Source: Microvirga terrae (lineage in GTDB: Bacteria > Pseudomonadota > Alphaproteobacteria > Rhizobiales > Beijerinckiaceae). From it: 64,000 nt of DNA. This document shows positions 47,132-56,587 of this stretch, in pieces. The first letter of the stretch is position 1. Each line of letters opens with the position of its first letter. A program made the position numbers and the translations under genes. The DNA lies in NCBI RefSeq assembly GCF_013307435.2, contig NZ_CP102846.1:248001-312000 (forward strand). The letters are read 5' to 3'. The notes below the pieces were generated by a model, which saw nothing but the letters and a program-made list of their open reading frames with translations, was not told the DNA's origin and ran no database searches.

Positions 47132-47310
47132 ATGAAGATCGACCACATCAAGATCGACGAGTCTGTCGTCGCTCTGCTGGGGATGACGCTACCCGATGAT
47201 CAGGAACCCGGGCTCGTTCATCAGCGCTCCACCCTTCGCAACTGGCCTTGCGCTAGGCGAAGAGCAACTTGTTCGAGGTCCGGTGCCAGCGCGGTGACCG
47301 AGATTGATCG
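47132..47310 (+). pseudogene. Possible DUF6429 gene remnant
   Basis: The frame opens with MKIDHIKIDESVVALLGMTL, close to the start of DUF6429 proteins (about 80 residues, often beside IS elements), but the following AWKGHDW-type segment is missing. A GLxxSEELF-like tail may survive in shifted frame near 47260-47290. An internal deletion with frame loss is the likely history. Assignment is by resemblance to the first 20 residues only. Confidence 0.35.
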
Positions 47311-47650
47311 ACGAGCCGATATGCTCTCCTCCGCGGTTCGCTGCTTCTCACCTTACGACCACCGCAGCCGGCGGTCTGTGTTCACGATCTGGAGCCGGAT
47401 GGCCTGATACTTGGCAGTAAGGATATCGCTGCCGGCGGTCAGCGTGTAATCGATCATTCTTGCAAGGCTGCCTTCAGCGTAGGGTTACGCTGTTCGAGAA
47501 CGGTTGTCGGGGATGCCGCCCAAGACAGTGCAATCCACTCAGCCGGGCGCTTGCTTGCGGCACGGTTCGGCAAAAGCGTTATCCAGGCTGGCTGGCAAGC
47601 CCTGAGCTGAGCAAATGTGGTAGCCCCGGATAGACTGGACACGACGAGAC
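47311..47650. other. No recognisable gene
   Basis: About 340 bp leading into the IS481 relic. A minus-strand frame (47454-47642) is anonymous. Confidence 0.35.
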
Positions 47651-48497
47651 ATGGCCCGAGGCTTCGGCTTCGGCATCGGCGAGCGTGCCGCGCGCAAGTG
47701 GCCGGCCCGCTTCAAGGCTGAAGGTCCAAGCGGACTGGAGAAGCGCTCCTCCCGTCCCGCGACGGTGGCCAATCGCACGGCCGCGTACTGGACTGGCATG
47801 GTTGAGATGCTCCGGCGGGAGTACCGGCTCACCGCTGAGGAGAGTGCCGGCAAGCTCAACCTTTCCCGCTCCACTTCGCAGCCTGGCTCACCCGACGGGC
47901 TTAGGTCGCCTGACAGCCCTGGAGCCAAAGGAGCCGCCGCGGCACTACCAGCGCCAGCACCCCGGCGAGTTGATCCACCTGGACATCAAGAAGCTGGCCC
48001 GCTTCGAGCGGGTGGGTCATCGCATCACGGGTGATCGGCGCAACCCCAGTGCTCGGGCTGGGTACGACTGCTTTCATGTGGCCATCGATGACGCCACCCG
48101 GCTCGCCTGCGGCGAGGTGCTGCCGGATGAGACCCGCCGCTCCACCACGGCCTTCCTGGTGCGGGCGCTACGCTGGTTCAGAGCGCGTGGCATCCGGGCC
48201 GAGCGGGTGATGACAGACAACGGATCCGGTTATGTCGCACGGCTGTTCCGCAAGGCGCTGCGGCTGCTCGGGATCCGGCACGTCCGCACGAGACCATACA
48301 CGTCCAAGACCAACGGCACGGCCGAGCGCTTCATCCAGACGCTGCTGCGGGAATGGGCCTATGCGATCCCGTTCAGCTCATCCCATGCGAGAGCCGCCGA
48401 CCTGCCGCGGTGGCTGACCTAGTACAATCAGTAGCACCCGCATGGTAGCCTCGGTCGACGAACACCGGCTCACGCCCTCGCCGGAACAACCTGATCA
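47651..48497 (+). pseudogene. IS481-family transposase, broken
   Basis: The first frame gives the helix-turn-helix part (GIGERAARKWPARFKAEGPS). A second frame gives the linker and catalytic core: HPGELIHLDIKKLARFERVG with the first Asp, RVMTDNGSGYVARLFRKALR with the second, and SKTNGTAERFIQTLLREWAY with the Glu. The frame stops at LPRWLT, but the family tail is still readable through two stop codons as YNQ, HPHGSLGRRTPA to about 48490. The N-terminus is incomplete. One frameshift and two nonsense changes make it inactive. No ends were identified. Confidence 0.8.
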
Positions 48498-48507
48498 GAA
48501 CCCACAA

Positions 48508-48885
48508 CTAGCCTGTATCCCGCTTCAGTGCCTTATCAAGGCATTGAAGTAAAGCCTGTTCGTCGAAGGGCTTGCTCAAGAAGCAAACCGCTCCGGATTT
48601 TAGAACCTTCGTTCGGGTACTTTCTTCCGGAAAAGCAGTGATGAAAATAATCGGTGTACTCAACCCTTGCGAAATCATGAAATTCTGCAACTCAACGCCG
48701 CTCATACGGGGCATCTGGACATCAAGTATTAGACATGACGTATCGCTCACACTGGCAGACTGCAAAAAATCTTCCGCAGATGAAAACAGTTGAGTAGTTA
48801 ATCCGATTGAATTGAGGAGACTCTTAATCGCGAGGCGAACGGATTCGTCATCGTCAACAATCGAGATGATCGGAACATCTGGCAA
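48508..48885 (-). CDS. Stand-alone receiver-domain response regulator
   Basis: A single-domain receiver of about 125 residues with complete phosphorylation chemistry: IISIVDDDESVRLAIKSLLN acidic pocket, phospho-acceptor Asp in CLILDVQMPRMSGVELQ, Thr in IIFITAFPEES and Lys in CFLSKPFDEQ. No output domain follows, so it acts by protein contact (like CheY or DivK) or as a phosphate shuttle. Its start is uncertain: the receiver begins right after an in-frame TTG at 48885 preceded by GGGAG, while a TTG ten codons upstream is also open. No ATG fits. No kinase is adjacent. Confidence 0.82.
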   Translation of the reverse strand: MPDVPIISIVDDDESVRLAIKSLLNSIGLTTQLFSSAEDFLQSASVSDTSCLILDVQMPRMSGVELQNFMISQGLSTPIIFITAFPEESTRTKVLKSGAVCFLSKPFDEQALLQCLDKALKRDTG

Positions 48886-48922
48886 GTGGCCCGCGCTCCC
48901 GTGGTGACGAAACAAACATCTG

Positions 48923-49766
48923 CCGGTCGAACTATCATCAGCAAAATAACACTTGAACAGTATTCGGTGGTATCATACTTAGGTTTATTAGGTATACCGA
49001 TTGGTATAAAGCAGTGCTCTCCAAGGCGGGCACGTCTGAAGCATACAGCCAATTAACCCAGATCCTGCCGTTGAGCTCATAAGGTAGTTTAAGGGTCCCC
49101 AAGCAGCTGGTCACACAGAAGGATAAAATGTTAGCCTTGAGGTGGTGCTGTACCCGAATGGAGTGATCGTGAGCACATAGGCCCGCCGCTTCTTCGAAGG
49201 CTGGCTATTTGCTTCGGCGGATCCAGTACCCGCCGAGTTCCCTTTCGCAATACACGAAACGGAGCGGCGACTGGATCAGGTGTAAATGGTAGAACTCCAC
49301 ACAAGAGGGCATGAGATGCAGCAGGGCATTTGAGGCGGAGGATACTCATGACCGTACGCTCCGGGCTGACAGCATCCTAGCCATCTAGTCTTTGCGACAG
49401 CAACCAAACCAAGTACGCCATAGTTCGCACCAGTTTTGGTTCCAGCTGCATCAAGATGTTAGCGACGAGCGTTCCGCGTCGCCAAGCGTTACAGACAAAG
49501 GTGGACGAGCTTACAGGTGTAAGAGCCGGCTGTTCCGATTGTAAGGGCTCAAAATCGTAACTGCGAACAGATGAGCGCCGATAGGTAGCACCAAGATCAC
49601 ACCTGCTCATAGTAATCCTCTCAACGCGTCAAGGTGGCTCATACCCGTCTGGTCGTTGTCGCGTTCCAGGGTGATAACCGCCTGATGCCTGATGTTTTAT
49701 ACCCGGTCAGAGAAATTCTGACGCGCAGGGTTGGTGGCGAAGGGAGCCGCGGACCCGTCCCTGAAG
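48923..49766. other. No confident gene
   Basis: About 840 bp with an anonymous minus-strand frame of 77 codons at 49377-49610 (ending LVRTMAYLVWLLSQRLDG) that I cannot assign. Other frames are shorter or unsupported. Confidence 0.35.
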
Positions 49767-50915
49767 TCAGAACTTTTGTGGGTGGGTATTACTGCCAGAT
49801 ATCAGGCCTCTTCCGTGCTTTTGATCTGTTCGAGAGCGACTCCGGTGGGCGTGACGCCACAACGCCGGACTGGTACCGGAGAACCGCTTGAATACTGTTG
49901 AGAAGTGAGCTTGACTCTGGAACCCTACACTAAGGGCAATCTCTAGAAGTGAGAAGTTCGTCGAAGACATTAGGGTTATTGCATAATCAATTCGGCGCTT
50001 GAGGAGATATTCATGAGGCCGGTATCCCGTTGCCGCGCGAAACTGCGCCGCAAAATGCATCTGCGAAAGACCTGACGCTGCTGCTAAGTCGGCGAGGCGT
50101 ACAGATCGATCAATATGTGAATCAATGTAGTCTTCAACCCGCCTCAATCTCCACTTTGGCAAGGGGCACACTCTCCTTTGTGGTGTCCTCAGGCTCATAA
50201 CCCGCATCAGGATAGCCTGACCGACACGTACCAGACAGAGAGGGTCATCTGATCTCGCAGAATCTATCAGTTTCCGGCAAATCTGATCGATCGATCTGTC
50301 GCGCTCAACAACCTGCGAGAGCCGCACGCGTTTTCGGGCGGAACTGCGCAAAGCAGCACTATTTCGATTGTAGTACTCCTCAGACACGAAAATATGTAGA
50401 AAGTCGCAGGCGCTCTTGAACTCTGCCGTCAGGCGTTCGCACGGCCCGCTGATGAGGACCATGCCGAGAGGCATAGTTCCCTCAAACAAGATACCGTCGC
50501 TACTACTAAGCTGAATTGAGACCGGCTTCAATGAGACGCTAATGATGTGCATACCAGAGGGTGTGTCTGACATCTCGCGGCGCTGAAACGAGCGCAAATC
50601 AGTTAATCTCGATACAACAACCCTCGAGTTTCCGCCCAGATCGGGGGGGTGCCGCCAGGAACTGTTCTGCACCAAGCGGTTCCTGATCACTCTCTGCTCC
50701 ACTCCCGGAGTGATGGGTCGCGGGCAGCACTGAACCTGATGTGACGGAATATCCACGACTTTCCCGTGCGTTGAGATCGACGTGTTGCTCTCAGACCTAG
50801 GCACACCATTCTCCCTTGCTTCACTGACACGTCGGTCGATTAACGACCTGGTCTCCGGGACAGGACGCCCGTGAACTCTAGAGACGCCTAGGAAGGGCCA
50901 GCGGAACAAAGGCAC
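49767..50915 (-). CDS. AraC-family transcriptional regulator
   Basis: A regulator of up to 382 residues whose last 110 residues are an AraC double helix-turn-helix: RVEDYIDSHIDRSVRLADLA, SGLSQMHFAAQFRAATGYRP, RRIDYAITLMSSTNFSLLEI, LSVGFQSQAHFSTVFKRFSG. The middle part (MHIISVSLKPVSIQLSSSDG, GTMPLGMVLISGPCERLTAE) is a cupin-like sensor. The start is GTG at 50915 with AGGAG about 11 nt upstream. The first 90 residues show little conserved character, so a later start is possible. No obvious target gene adjoins it. Confidence 0.87.
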   Translation of the reverse strand: MPLFRWPFLGVSRVHGRPVPETRSLIDRRVSEARENGVPRSESNTSISTHGKVVDIPSHQVQCCPRPITPGVEQRVIRNRLVQNSSWRHPPDLGGNSRVVVSRLTDLRSFQRREMSDTPSGMHIISVSLKPVSIQLSSSDGILFEGTMPLGMVLISGPCERLTAEFKSACDFLHIFVSEEYYNRNSAALRSSARKRVRLSQVVERDRSIDQICRKLIDSARSDDPLCLVRVGQAILMRVMSLRTPQRRVCPLPKWRLRRVEDYIDSHIDRSVRLADLAAASGLSQMHFAAQFRAATGYRPHEYLLKRRIDYAITLMSSTNFSLLEIALSVGFQSQAHFSTVFKRFSGTSPALWRHAHRSRSRTDQKHGRGLISGSNTHPQKF

Positions 50916-51929
50916 GCGCCGGCGACTCCTGGTCTGCCACCATCTGAGCGAAGCCCGAACCTTTCCGCACTATAATTATCGGATCAACTTCGGTTACTCA
51001 GGCTCCAGACGCTACTGCCGACGTGCAAGATCAGTTACATGGAAAGGTCTGGGTAACTAGCCGGCCGGCCGCAAATGCTGAAGACCATCGCCCCATCTCA
51101 AATATGGGGTAATCACCTCAAGGCTCCGCCGCAGTCCCTTGGACGGTCTCACGGACGGTACGAGTGCATATCTTCGAGATCCATCGAACACATTTCCCTT
51201 TGTCACCCTCTCTTAGAAGGCTCACGTGAAATCACTTATGGTCCAACGTTTAAGTCATATGGGCATGACTGACAGGAGCATACATCGTCTCTTTCAATGC
51301 CCATGCGACAAGTAGCTACCCGGGGAGCGGAGCGAAGTTGATTCGGCCCATGTTAAGTGTGAAAATTCCAGATTAACGACAGTATAGGGCATCCGCGACC
51401 CAGTTCGTGAATGGTTCATTGGAGTACATGAAGCAAAACGATCGGTCACCCTGAGTGATCTGACAGGCGACTGACGTGCGAGATTGCCATAGCTTGTCAA
51501 ACGATCATGCAGTCATTCCGTGTTTGTCGGTTTCCCGGAAGGCTCCTGCGCACGTCATTGTTCGAAACTCGAAGCGTTCATTATCGAGGGGTCGAACGAC
51601 GCCTGCCGTCGGTCTCACTCAAATGGACAATGGCAGCGGTGCGCCAGTTGGCAAATGCGCCGGTGTTGTGGCCGGTCGTTCCATATGGCGACTGAGGACC
51701 GAGGCCGGTCTTTAAGGCAACCGAGCGGCCGTCTGTTGATCTCAGTGCCGGTTGTACACACTGACGCTCAATCCAGCAGGGAAGGCAAGCGACTAGTCGA
51801 TACTGCGACGAGGTCCATGATCATCATGCGATGACCTAATCATCAAGATTAGGATCCGACGCGTGCACTAGAGCTGATGACACAATGCTGGCTGCAACGA
51901 ACAAGAGTGCTCGCGGACAGGAGGTATAA
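50916..51929. other. No recognisable gene
   Basis: About 1 kb with only anonymous frames. The right end has the AGGAGGT ribosome binding site of the next gene. Confidence 0.4.
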
Positions 51930-52358
51930 ATGAAACGACCCGAGCATCGGACGCATTTGGAAAGAGTTCTGTTTGCCCTTCTGGTGATCGGAACCGCCAC
52001 GACCCTCTGCTTCAGGCGTGCTCTTGCTGATGAGGAGCACTCTTATGACCATAATCTGTCCCACGGTTCATACCATCACCTTTATAACGGGATCATGCGT
52101 CCGGATACTAAGAACTCAAGCTGCTGCAGCAATCGGGACTGTGCTCCGACTGAAGCGAAGTGGGACAACCTCAAGCAACGGTGGACTGCTCTCAAATACG
52201 GTAAGTGGGTGGACATCCCTCCAAGTAAGATTGTTCCGCGTGACCAAGTACCTGACGGATTAGGCGCAGAGCCTCACCTTTGTGCTCCGCCTCCATCCTC
52301 ATCTGTGTTTGGAGGCGATGAAGTTTTTTGTTTTATTGAGCCGGGTGGCGGGACATGA
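51930..52358 (+). CDS. Exported cysteine-containing hypothetical protein
   Basis: A 142-residue protein with an N-terminal membrane/export segment (VLFALLVIGTATTLCFRRAL, possible cleavage after ALA) and a mature part with His-rich start (HSYDHNLSHGSYHHLYNGIM), a double Cys motif (NSSCCSNRDCAPTEAKW) and two more Cys near the end. The SCCxxxDC motif recurs in conserved hypothetical exported proteins of Rhizobiales; no function is known to me. A His-rich segment plus paired Cys would suit metal binding, which is conjecture. AGGAGGT lies 5-6 nt before the ATG. Confidence 0.72.
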   Translation: MKRPEHRTHLERVLFALLVIGTATTLCFRRALADEEHSYDHNLSHGSYHHLYNGIMRPDTKNSSCCSNRDCAPTEAKWDNLKQRWTALKYGKWVDIPPSKIVPRDQVPDGLGAEPHLCAPPPSSSVFGGDEVFCFIEPGGGT

Positions 52359-53133
52359 GGAACCGATGACGCTGCAGCAAACCGCCCATACGGGAAAGAC
52401 TCTGACGGTCGCTCGGGACGCGATACGTCCCAAACAGGGCCGAGCACCCGACGTGCTAAGAGCGTCGCGCTGACAGCGGACAACCGACTCGTCCATGAAT
52501 GCGATACCTGATGCCACTGCAACTGAATGATCTTGCTTGAGCCCAGGTTGACAGGGGATCTGTCGAAGATAGTCTTTCGGTCAGCGACCAGACCTCACTC
52601 GTGCTCGAGGATCACCAGGCGATAGTTCGGGATTGTGGAGTCCCTGCCAGTACGCCAGCGTACGATCCGCGGTCGCGCCTTCGTATAGAGGTGAAACCCA
52701 TCAGATTAACGACGTGCTGTGACACTTCGCCTACATGCGGCTCATTGTGTGGCTGCCTCGCGCTTGCATGGACTCGATTTGTCTCATGAGACGGAGCCGG
52801 GGGACCCCCGTCACGTGTAGATGAGCTCAACTCCTCACCCTAATCACCTGATCCGATCCGGTGCGGCTCCCCATGGAAATGTCGATGCTGATCCGGACTC
52901 GGGCTATGCCTGACGGCCGATACCGGATCCCGTCACTGCTGCTTCCCCTACACGCACGCTGTGAACAACAATTCCGGCATGTTGGAGCATCGCGGTCGCC
53001 CAATTACCAGAGAGCAGTTGCTGTCCTTAACGCGCGTTGGGACTTACAAATCACGTAGCGAATACTCTGGGAGAGTGACCAGATGTCAAGACTGGATTGT
53101 GCTCGTTCGGCGATATCGCAAAGCCTTCGTGGC
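52359..53133. other. No recognisable gene
   Basis: About 775 bp between the exported protein and the LysR gene. No supported gene and no terminator with a T-run. Confidence 0.4.
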
Positions 53134-54357
53134 TTACGTTTTGCTTATCCGAGTAGGCCAAATGCCTTGAGAGACCCGATCAGCGATCAACGTTGTCAGA
53201 GTTTCACCTGCGAACTGTGCCGCTCTTGAGATGTCACGGTACGACGGGTACGAGAGAGCCAAGCGGCAGCTTGGAACTGGATCGGTGATGGGCGCTGCCG
53301 TGAGCTGGCCAGCGCTCAGTTCGTCACAGACCGGGGCTAGAGGCAGAATGGTGTACCCATAACCATGCCGCACTAAGTCTCGCAGCGCTGTGTAACTATC
53401 CACTTCTATGACGACGTTGAGCTGAACATTTGCCTTACGAGAGTTCGTCTCCACTACATCCCGCAAGCCATTCCGCCTGGTTGGGAGGAGAAGGTCTTTC
53501 TGAGCAATCTCGCAAAAGGGCAATGGGTACTCCCGTGATAGTGCCGCCCCTGGTGGACCAATGAGGAAGAGGTCCTCGTGTAATAAGGTCTTTGTACGTA
53601 AAGAATGGGATATGCGAGGATTGTACAGAACAGCGAGGTCAATCTCGCCCTGATGCAACAGCTCCAAAAGGTAGCCGGAGTAAGCACTCGTCAGCTGCAC
53701 CAAAACTTCCGGGTGCTGAGCTTGGAACGCCGAAACTATCGGAATGGATAGAACGCTTTCAAGCGCTGAAGGCAGACCAATCGCAACTTGACCATTCAGG
53801 AGCATGCTGGAGCTACGGGTGCTAGTGCTGAGTTCGTCCCACTCCGTCACAAGAGCTCTGGCTCGTTCCAGAATGTTACGTCCCTGCGCCGTAATCACCA
53901 TTCCTCGTCGATGTCGCATAAACAACGACACGCCGAGCACATCCTCAAGCGCTCCGATTTGACGGCTGAGAGCCGACTGGCTCATCTTGAGATGATCGGC
54001 GGCGCTGCTGAGGCTGCCGAGCTCAGCTACCTGAATGAAATTTCGAAGCTGCTCCACCGTCGGGATCACGCGAGTCGCAACTTGACCATTCAGGAGCATG
54101 CTGGAGCTACGGGTGCTAGTGCTGAGTTCGTCCCACTCCGTCACAAGAGCTCTGGCTCGTTCCAGAATGTTACGTCCCTGCGCCGTAATCACCATTCCTC
54201 GTCGATGTCGCATAAACAACGACACGCCGAGCACATCCTCAAGCGCTCCGATTTGACGGCTGAGAGCCGACTGGCTCATCTTGAGATGATCGGCGGCGCT
54301 GCTGAGGCTGCCGAGCTCAGCTACTTGAATGAAATTTTGAAGCTGTGCGACGTCCAT
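53134..54357 (-). CDS. LysR-family regulator with a tandemly duplicated DNA-binding domain
   Basis: A 407-residue protein, about 98 longer than a normal LysR regulator. The winged-helix domain plus linker helix occurs twice in tandem with a 98-residue period: residues about 1-97 (starting MDVAQLQNFIQVAELGSLSS) and 98-195 (VEQLRNFIQVAELGSLSSAA), both with SQSALSRQIGALEDVLGVSL and TAQGRNILERARALVTEWDE. A single normal effector-binding domain follows (ALESVLSIPIVSAFQAQHPE, EIDLAVLYNPRI, GYGYTILPLAPVCDEL). The reading frame is intact throughout because the duplicated unit is 294 bp. Start by ATG with GAAGG upstream. The regulated genes are unknown. Confidence 0.88.
   Translation of the reverse strand: MDVAQLQNFIQVAELGSLSSAADHLKMSQSALSRQIGALEDVLGVSLFMRHRRGMVITAQGRNILERARALVTEWDELSTSTRSSSMLLNGQVATRVIPTVEQLRNFIQVAELGSLSSAADHLKMSQSALSRQIGALEDVLGVSLFMRHRRGMVITAQGRNILERARALVTEWDELSTSTRSSSMLLNGQVAIGLPSALESVLSIPIVSAFQAQHPEVLVQLTSAYSGYLLELLHQGEIDLAVLYNPRISHSLRTKTLLHEDLFLIGPPGAALSREYPLPFCEIAQKDLLLPTRRNGLRDVVETNSRKANVQLNVVIEVDSYTALRDLVRHGYGYTILPLAPVCDELSAGQLTAAPITDPVPSCRLALSYPSYRDISRAAQFAGETLTTLIADRVSQGIWPTRISKT
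53781..54051. repeat. Tandem repeat copy A (inside the LysR gene)
   Basis: This 271-bp segment matches 54075-54345 at all but two positions (54031 and 54044); the first 250 bp are identical. The period is 294 bp, a multiple of three. It encodes the second winged-helix copy of the LysR protein. Confidence 0.93.
54075..54345. repeat. Tandem repeat copy B (inside the LysR gene)
   Basis: Partner of 53781-54051, encoding the N-terminal winged-helix copy of the LysR protein. The 23 bp between the copies encode the short join (VIPT region) that differs from the gene's start. Confidence 0.93.
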
Positions 54358-54947
54358 TCTTGCCTTCGAACCGCTGCTTGCCAGCTTTAACCGATTTCAG
54401 TTATTCCGATGCTCCAGCATACTTCTTCGCTAAAGGAAACCGGAACGAGGAACCCTTGAACGCGGAGATTGTGTCACGATCGGGAGATGAGCGCGCGCAG
54501 CGAACGGGACCAAGCTACCAATAGCAGAGCCTTCTCCAGCTAGGAGCAATACTGCTAACAGAGCGCTATCATCTTCAACGGCCGAACCAATGTATGGTAA
54601 AAACGTACTCCGGGTTGTACAACTGTGCGCTGGATTCCTGGCGCACTAATACAGAACAAACTACCAAATATGGACCCTAGCACTTGGATTGTTGACTTCC
54701 AGTCAGGAGAAGGCGTCTTGATTTCAGCTAAATCAAACGGGCGAGGGAGAAGTGCAATCACACTTCACCGAGTCCGCTGGGTAAGTTGCGCAAAGCGCCG
54801 CCTGACAACCCCTGCTAACACAACTTCTGGGCCTCTGTCGTAGTCATTGTGAAGAACCTACTGCCGCAGGAACCGTGTCCGAAGTCCCACTGAGCGTCGG
54901 ATCCGGTCGAATGTGCGCTGGATCGGGTCAAGGTCTTCGTCGGGTCG
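54358..54947. other. No recognisable gene
   Basis: About 590 bp upstream of the LysR gene, containing its promoter region; no coding feature was recognised. Confidence 0.4.
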
Positions 54948-55350
54948 TCACGGTTGGGCTGCCCTGGAGCGGGTCGCTGTGCCGGATGCTGCGGTGCCGC
55001 TCGAGGCCGAGTTGCGAAAGCTGGCGCGGTACTGGGCCGGCGACACGCCCAGCCGCTGCTGGAAGACGAGCCGCATCCGGTCGGCCGTGCCGAAGCCGCA
55101 GTCACGCGCCACTGCCTCGAGCAGGTGGTCACTGCCTCGAGCAGCATCCGGGCGGCATCGATCCTGGCGCGCTCGACGAATTCGTGCGGTGTAACCCCGG
55201 TTTCCTGCACAAAGTGACGGGTCAAGTTGCGGTTGCTCATCCCGACAACAGCCGCCAAGGTCGCAAGCGAGTGACGGCTGCCGATGTGCGTCATCACCTA
55301 ATCTTGGATCCGGGCAATCGGCGAGGCTGGGTCGACCGGCGCCGTTAAAT
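54948..55350 (-). pseudogene. GlxA-family regulator, C-terminal fragment, frameshifted
   Basis: Two minus-strand frames spell the AraC-type DNA-binding end of a GlxA-family regulator. Upstream, PVDPASPIARIQD is followed by a TAG where the family has Trp (QDWV). Then come MTHIGSRHSLATLAAVVGMS, NRNLTRHFVQETGVTPHEFV and ARIDAARMLLEAV. The frame then breaks and continues as EAVARDCGFGTADRMRLVFQ, QRLGVSPAQYRASFR. The break is caused by a 20-bp tandem duplication (CACTGCCTCGAGCAG at 55110 and again at 55130). The DJ-1 domain is absent here. Confidence 0.78.
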
Positions 55351-55575
55351 AGGAGCCGACCTCGCATTCTGGGAGACAGCCAAGTCGAGATCCTCCGATC
55401 CGTTAGGGAAACGCCGCAACATCCGATTATGGTTTCATCAAGAGATGACGGAGCCGCCAACCAGTCAAGCAGATGATCAGGCCCGTGGACGGAGCTGCTA
55501 CAGCATCCTCAAAGGAATTGAAGTCAACGCGGCCCAACTGTCAAACTACAGCTTCCCCGACGCGCCAAAACCGAT

Positions 55576-55767
55576 TCACTCGTCGCTGTGACTTCCCTTG
55601 TTGAGCCCTGACCAATCGGCTCCGACCAGATTTTCACCTGGATCAGACAGCCTTGCAGCCGAAGCGGTGAAGGCTTGGTAAGTAAATGCTTGCATTTCGG
55701 TAAGGCAACCCGCCGCAGCAATTCCCAAAGTAAGTGCTGCGGCGACACTGACGAGGAAGGCTCTCAT
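55576..55767 (-). CDS. Small putative lipoprotein
   Basis: A 63-residue frame with a short lipoprotein signal (MRAFLVSVAAALTLGIAAAG followed by Cys, lipobox AAGC) and a mature part of about 42 residues (TYQAFTASAARLSDPGENLV, GADWSGLNKG). An AGG sequence precedes the ATG. No family was recognised. It lies 80 bp downstream of the Pro-rich exported protein on the same strand and could be co-transcribed with it. Confidence 0.5.
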   Translation of the reverse strand: MRAFLVSVAAALTLGIAAAGCLTEMQAFTYQAFTASAARLSDPGENLVGADWSGLNKGSHSDE

Positions 55768-55849
55768 TCTATCAACCTGAAAAAGACTCGATACCGATGA
55801 TTGCACACGTCCGACTGAGTCACAGCTTCGGCACGCAGGAGAATTGTAC

Positions 55850-56587
55850 TTACTGTCTCGCTCTCACGCTGAAAAATCTAATGTCCAGAGCTGCAAGGGC
55901 AAGTAGAGCATCCGGCATTCTAACTCCAGCTCTGCGCATCTCCTGGGTCGCACCCCGGCACCCCGCCAGATCACGACTGCCAGCCGCAGCTTCAGCTCTA
56001 CGAATTTGCTCGATGCTAGGCCTCAAAGGGCTCGGGATTGCAGAGGTTGCAGGCTCGCCGAGCGCTTTGAGTGCAGGGCCTTCGCCCTGCGACGTCGCCT
56101 TCGGGATTGAGACTGGGCCAGACGGAGTTGATGTGGCGTTTGGCGCCACATTATGTCCATCCGCAGTAGAGCCTGAACTTCCAAGAGTTTTCCCTCGCGG
56201 GCTAATAGCATCGGGTCCAATGGGCTGAACTGGACCGCTTAAACCAGAAGCCTGTTGAGTCGGCCCGCCCGCGGGATGCGGCGTGGGCGCCACTTGGGCC
56301 GGGGCCTGCACAGCGGTGGCCGTCTGAGGTGCCGGCTCGCCAGGTGAACCAGTTCCTGGTGTCTGTAGACGCAGAAAGGCAATGAGTTCATCGCAGAGAT
56401 CCGCAGGCATGTGCTCTCCTACCTTGGTAGATGATTGCACAGTGGCAGGATCAGGGACATTTCCCGGGATGGTTCCAGAGTTCGCCGACAACGTCGGTTC
56501 TACTCGCTTATGAAGGGATTGCGCAGCAATCGCTCCCGCGTGGAGCGTTGAAAGAGCAGCGATGACGAAAGTGACTCGCGCTTTCAT
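55850..56587 (-). CDS. Exported Pro/Ala/Gly-rich protein
   Basis: A 245-residue protein with a signal peptide (MKARVTFVIAALSTLHAGAI, cleavage near AIAAQS), a short segment with PADLCDELIAFLRLQTPG, a long low-complexity middle rich in Pro, Ala, Gly, Ser and Thr (probably an extended linker) and a helical C-terminus, IRRAEAAAGSRDLAGCRGAT. The C-terminal RDLAGC helix resembles the ARDTAGC segment near the N-terminus of the cytochrome fusion at 29499-31139. The family is unknown. The ATG at 56587 is chosen because it gives the signal peptide; the frame is open 14 codons further. Confidence 0.62.
   Translation of the reverse strand: MKARVTFVIAALSTLHAGAIAAQSLHKRVEPTLSANSGTIPGNVPDPATVQSSTKVGEHMPADLCDELIAFLRLQTPGTGSPGEPAPQTATAVQAPAQVAPTPHPAGGPTQQASGLSGPVQPIGPDAISPRGKTLGSSGSTADGHNVAPNATSTPSGPVSIPKATSQGEGPALKALGEPATSAIPSPLRPSIEQIRRAEAAAGSRDLAGCRGATQEMRRAGVRMPDALLALAALDIRFFSVRARQ

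Noticed and set aside
47454..47642. Minus-strand frame near the IS481 relic as a second transposase piece
   Set aside because: The translation contains no transposase motif and no plausible continuation was found.
53134..54357. LysR duplication dismissed as an assembly artefact
   Set aside because: Considered but not adopted: the copies differ at two positions and the junction sequence is unique, which favours a real duplication. Read-level confirmation is still needed.
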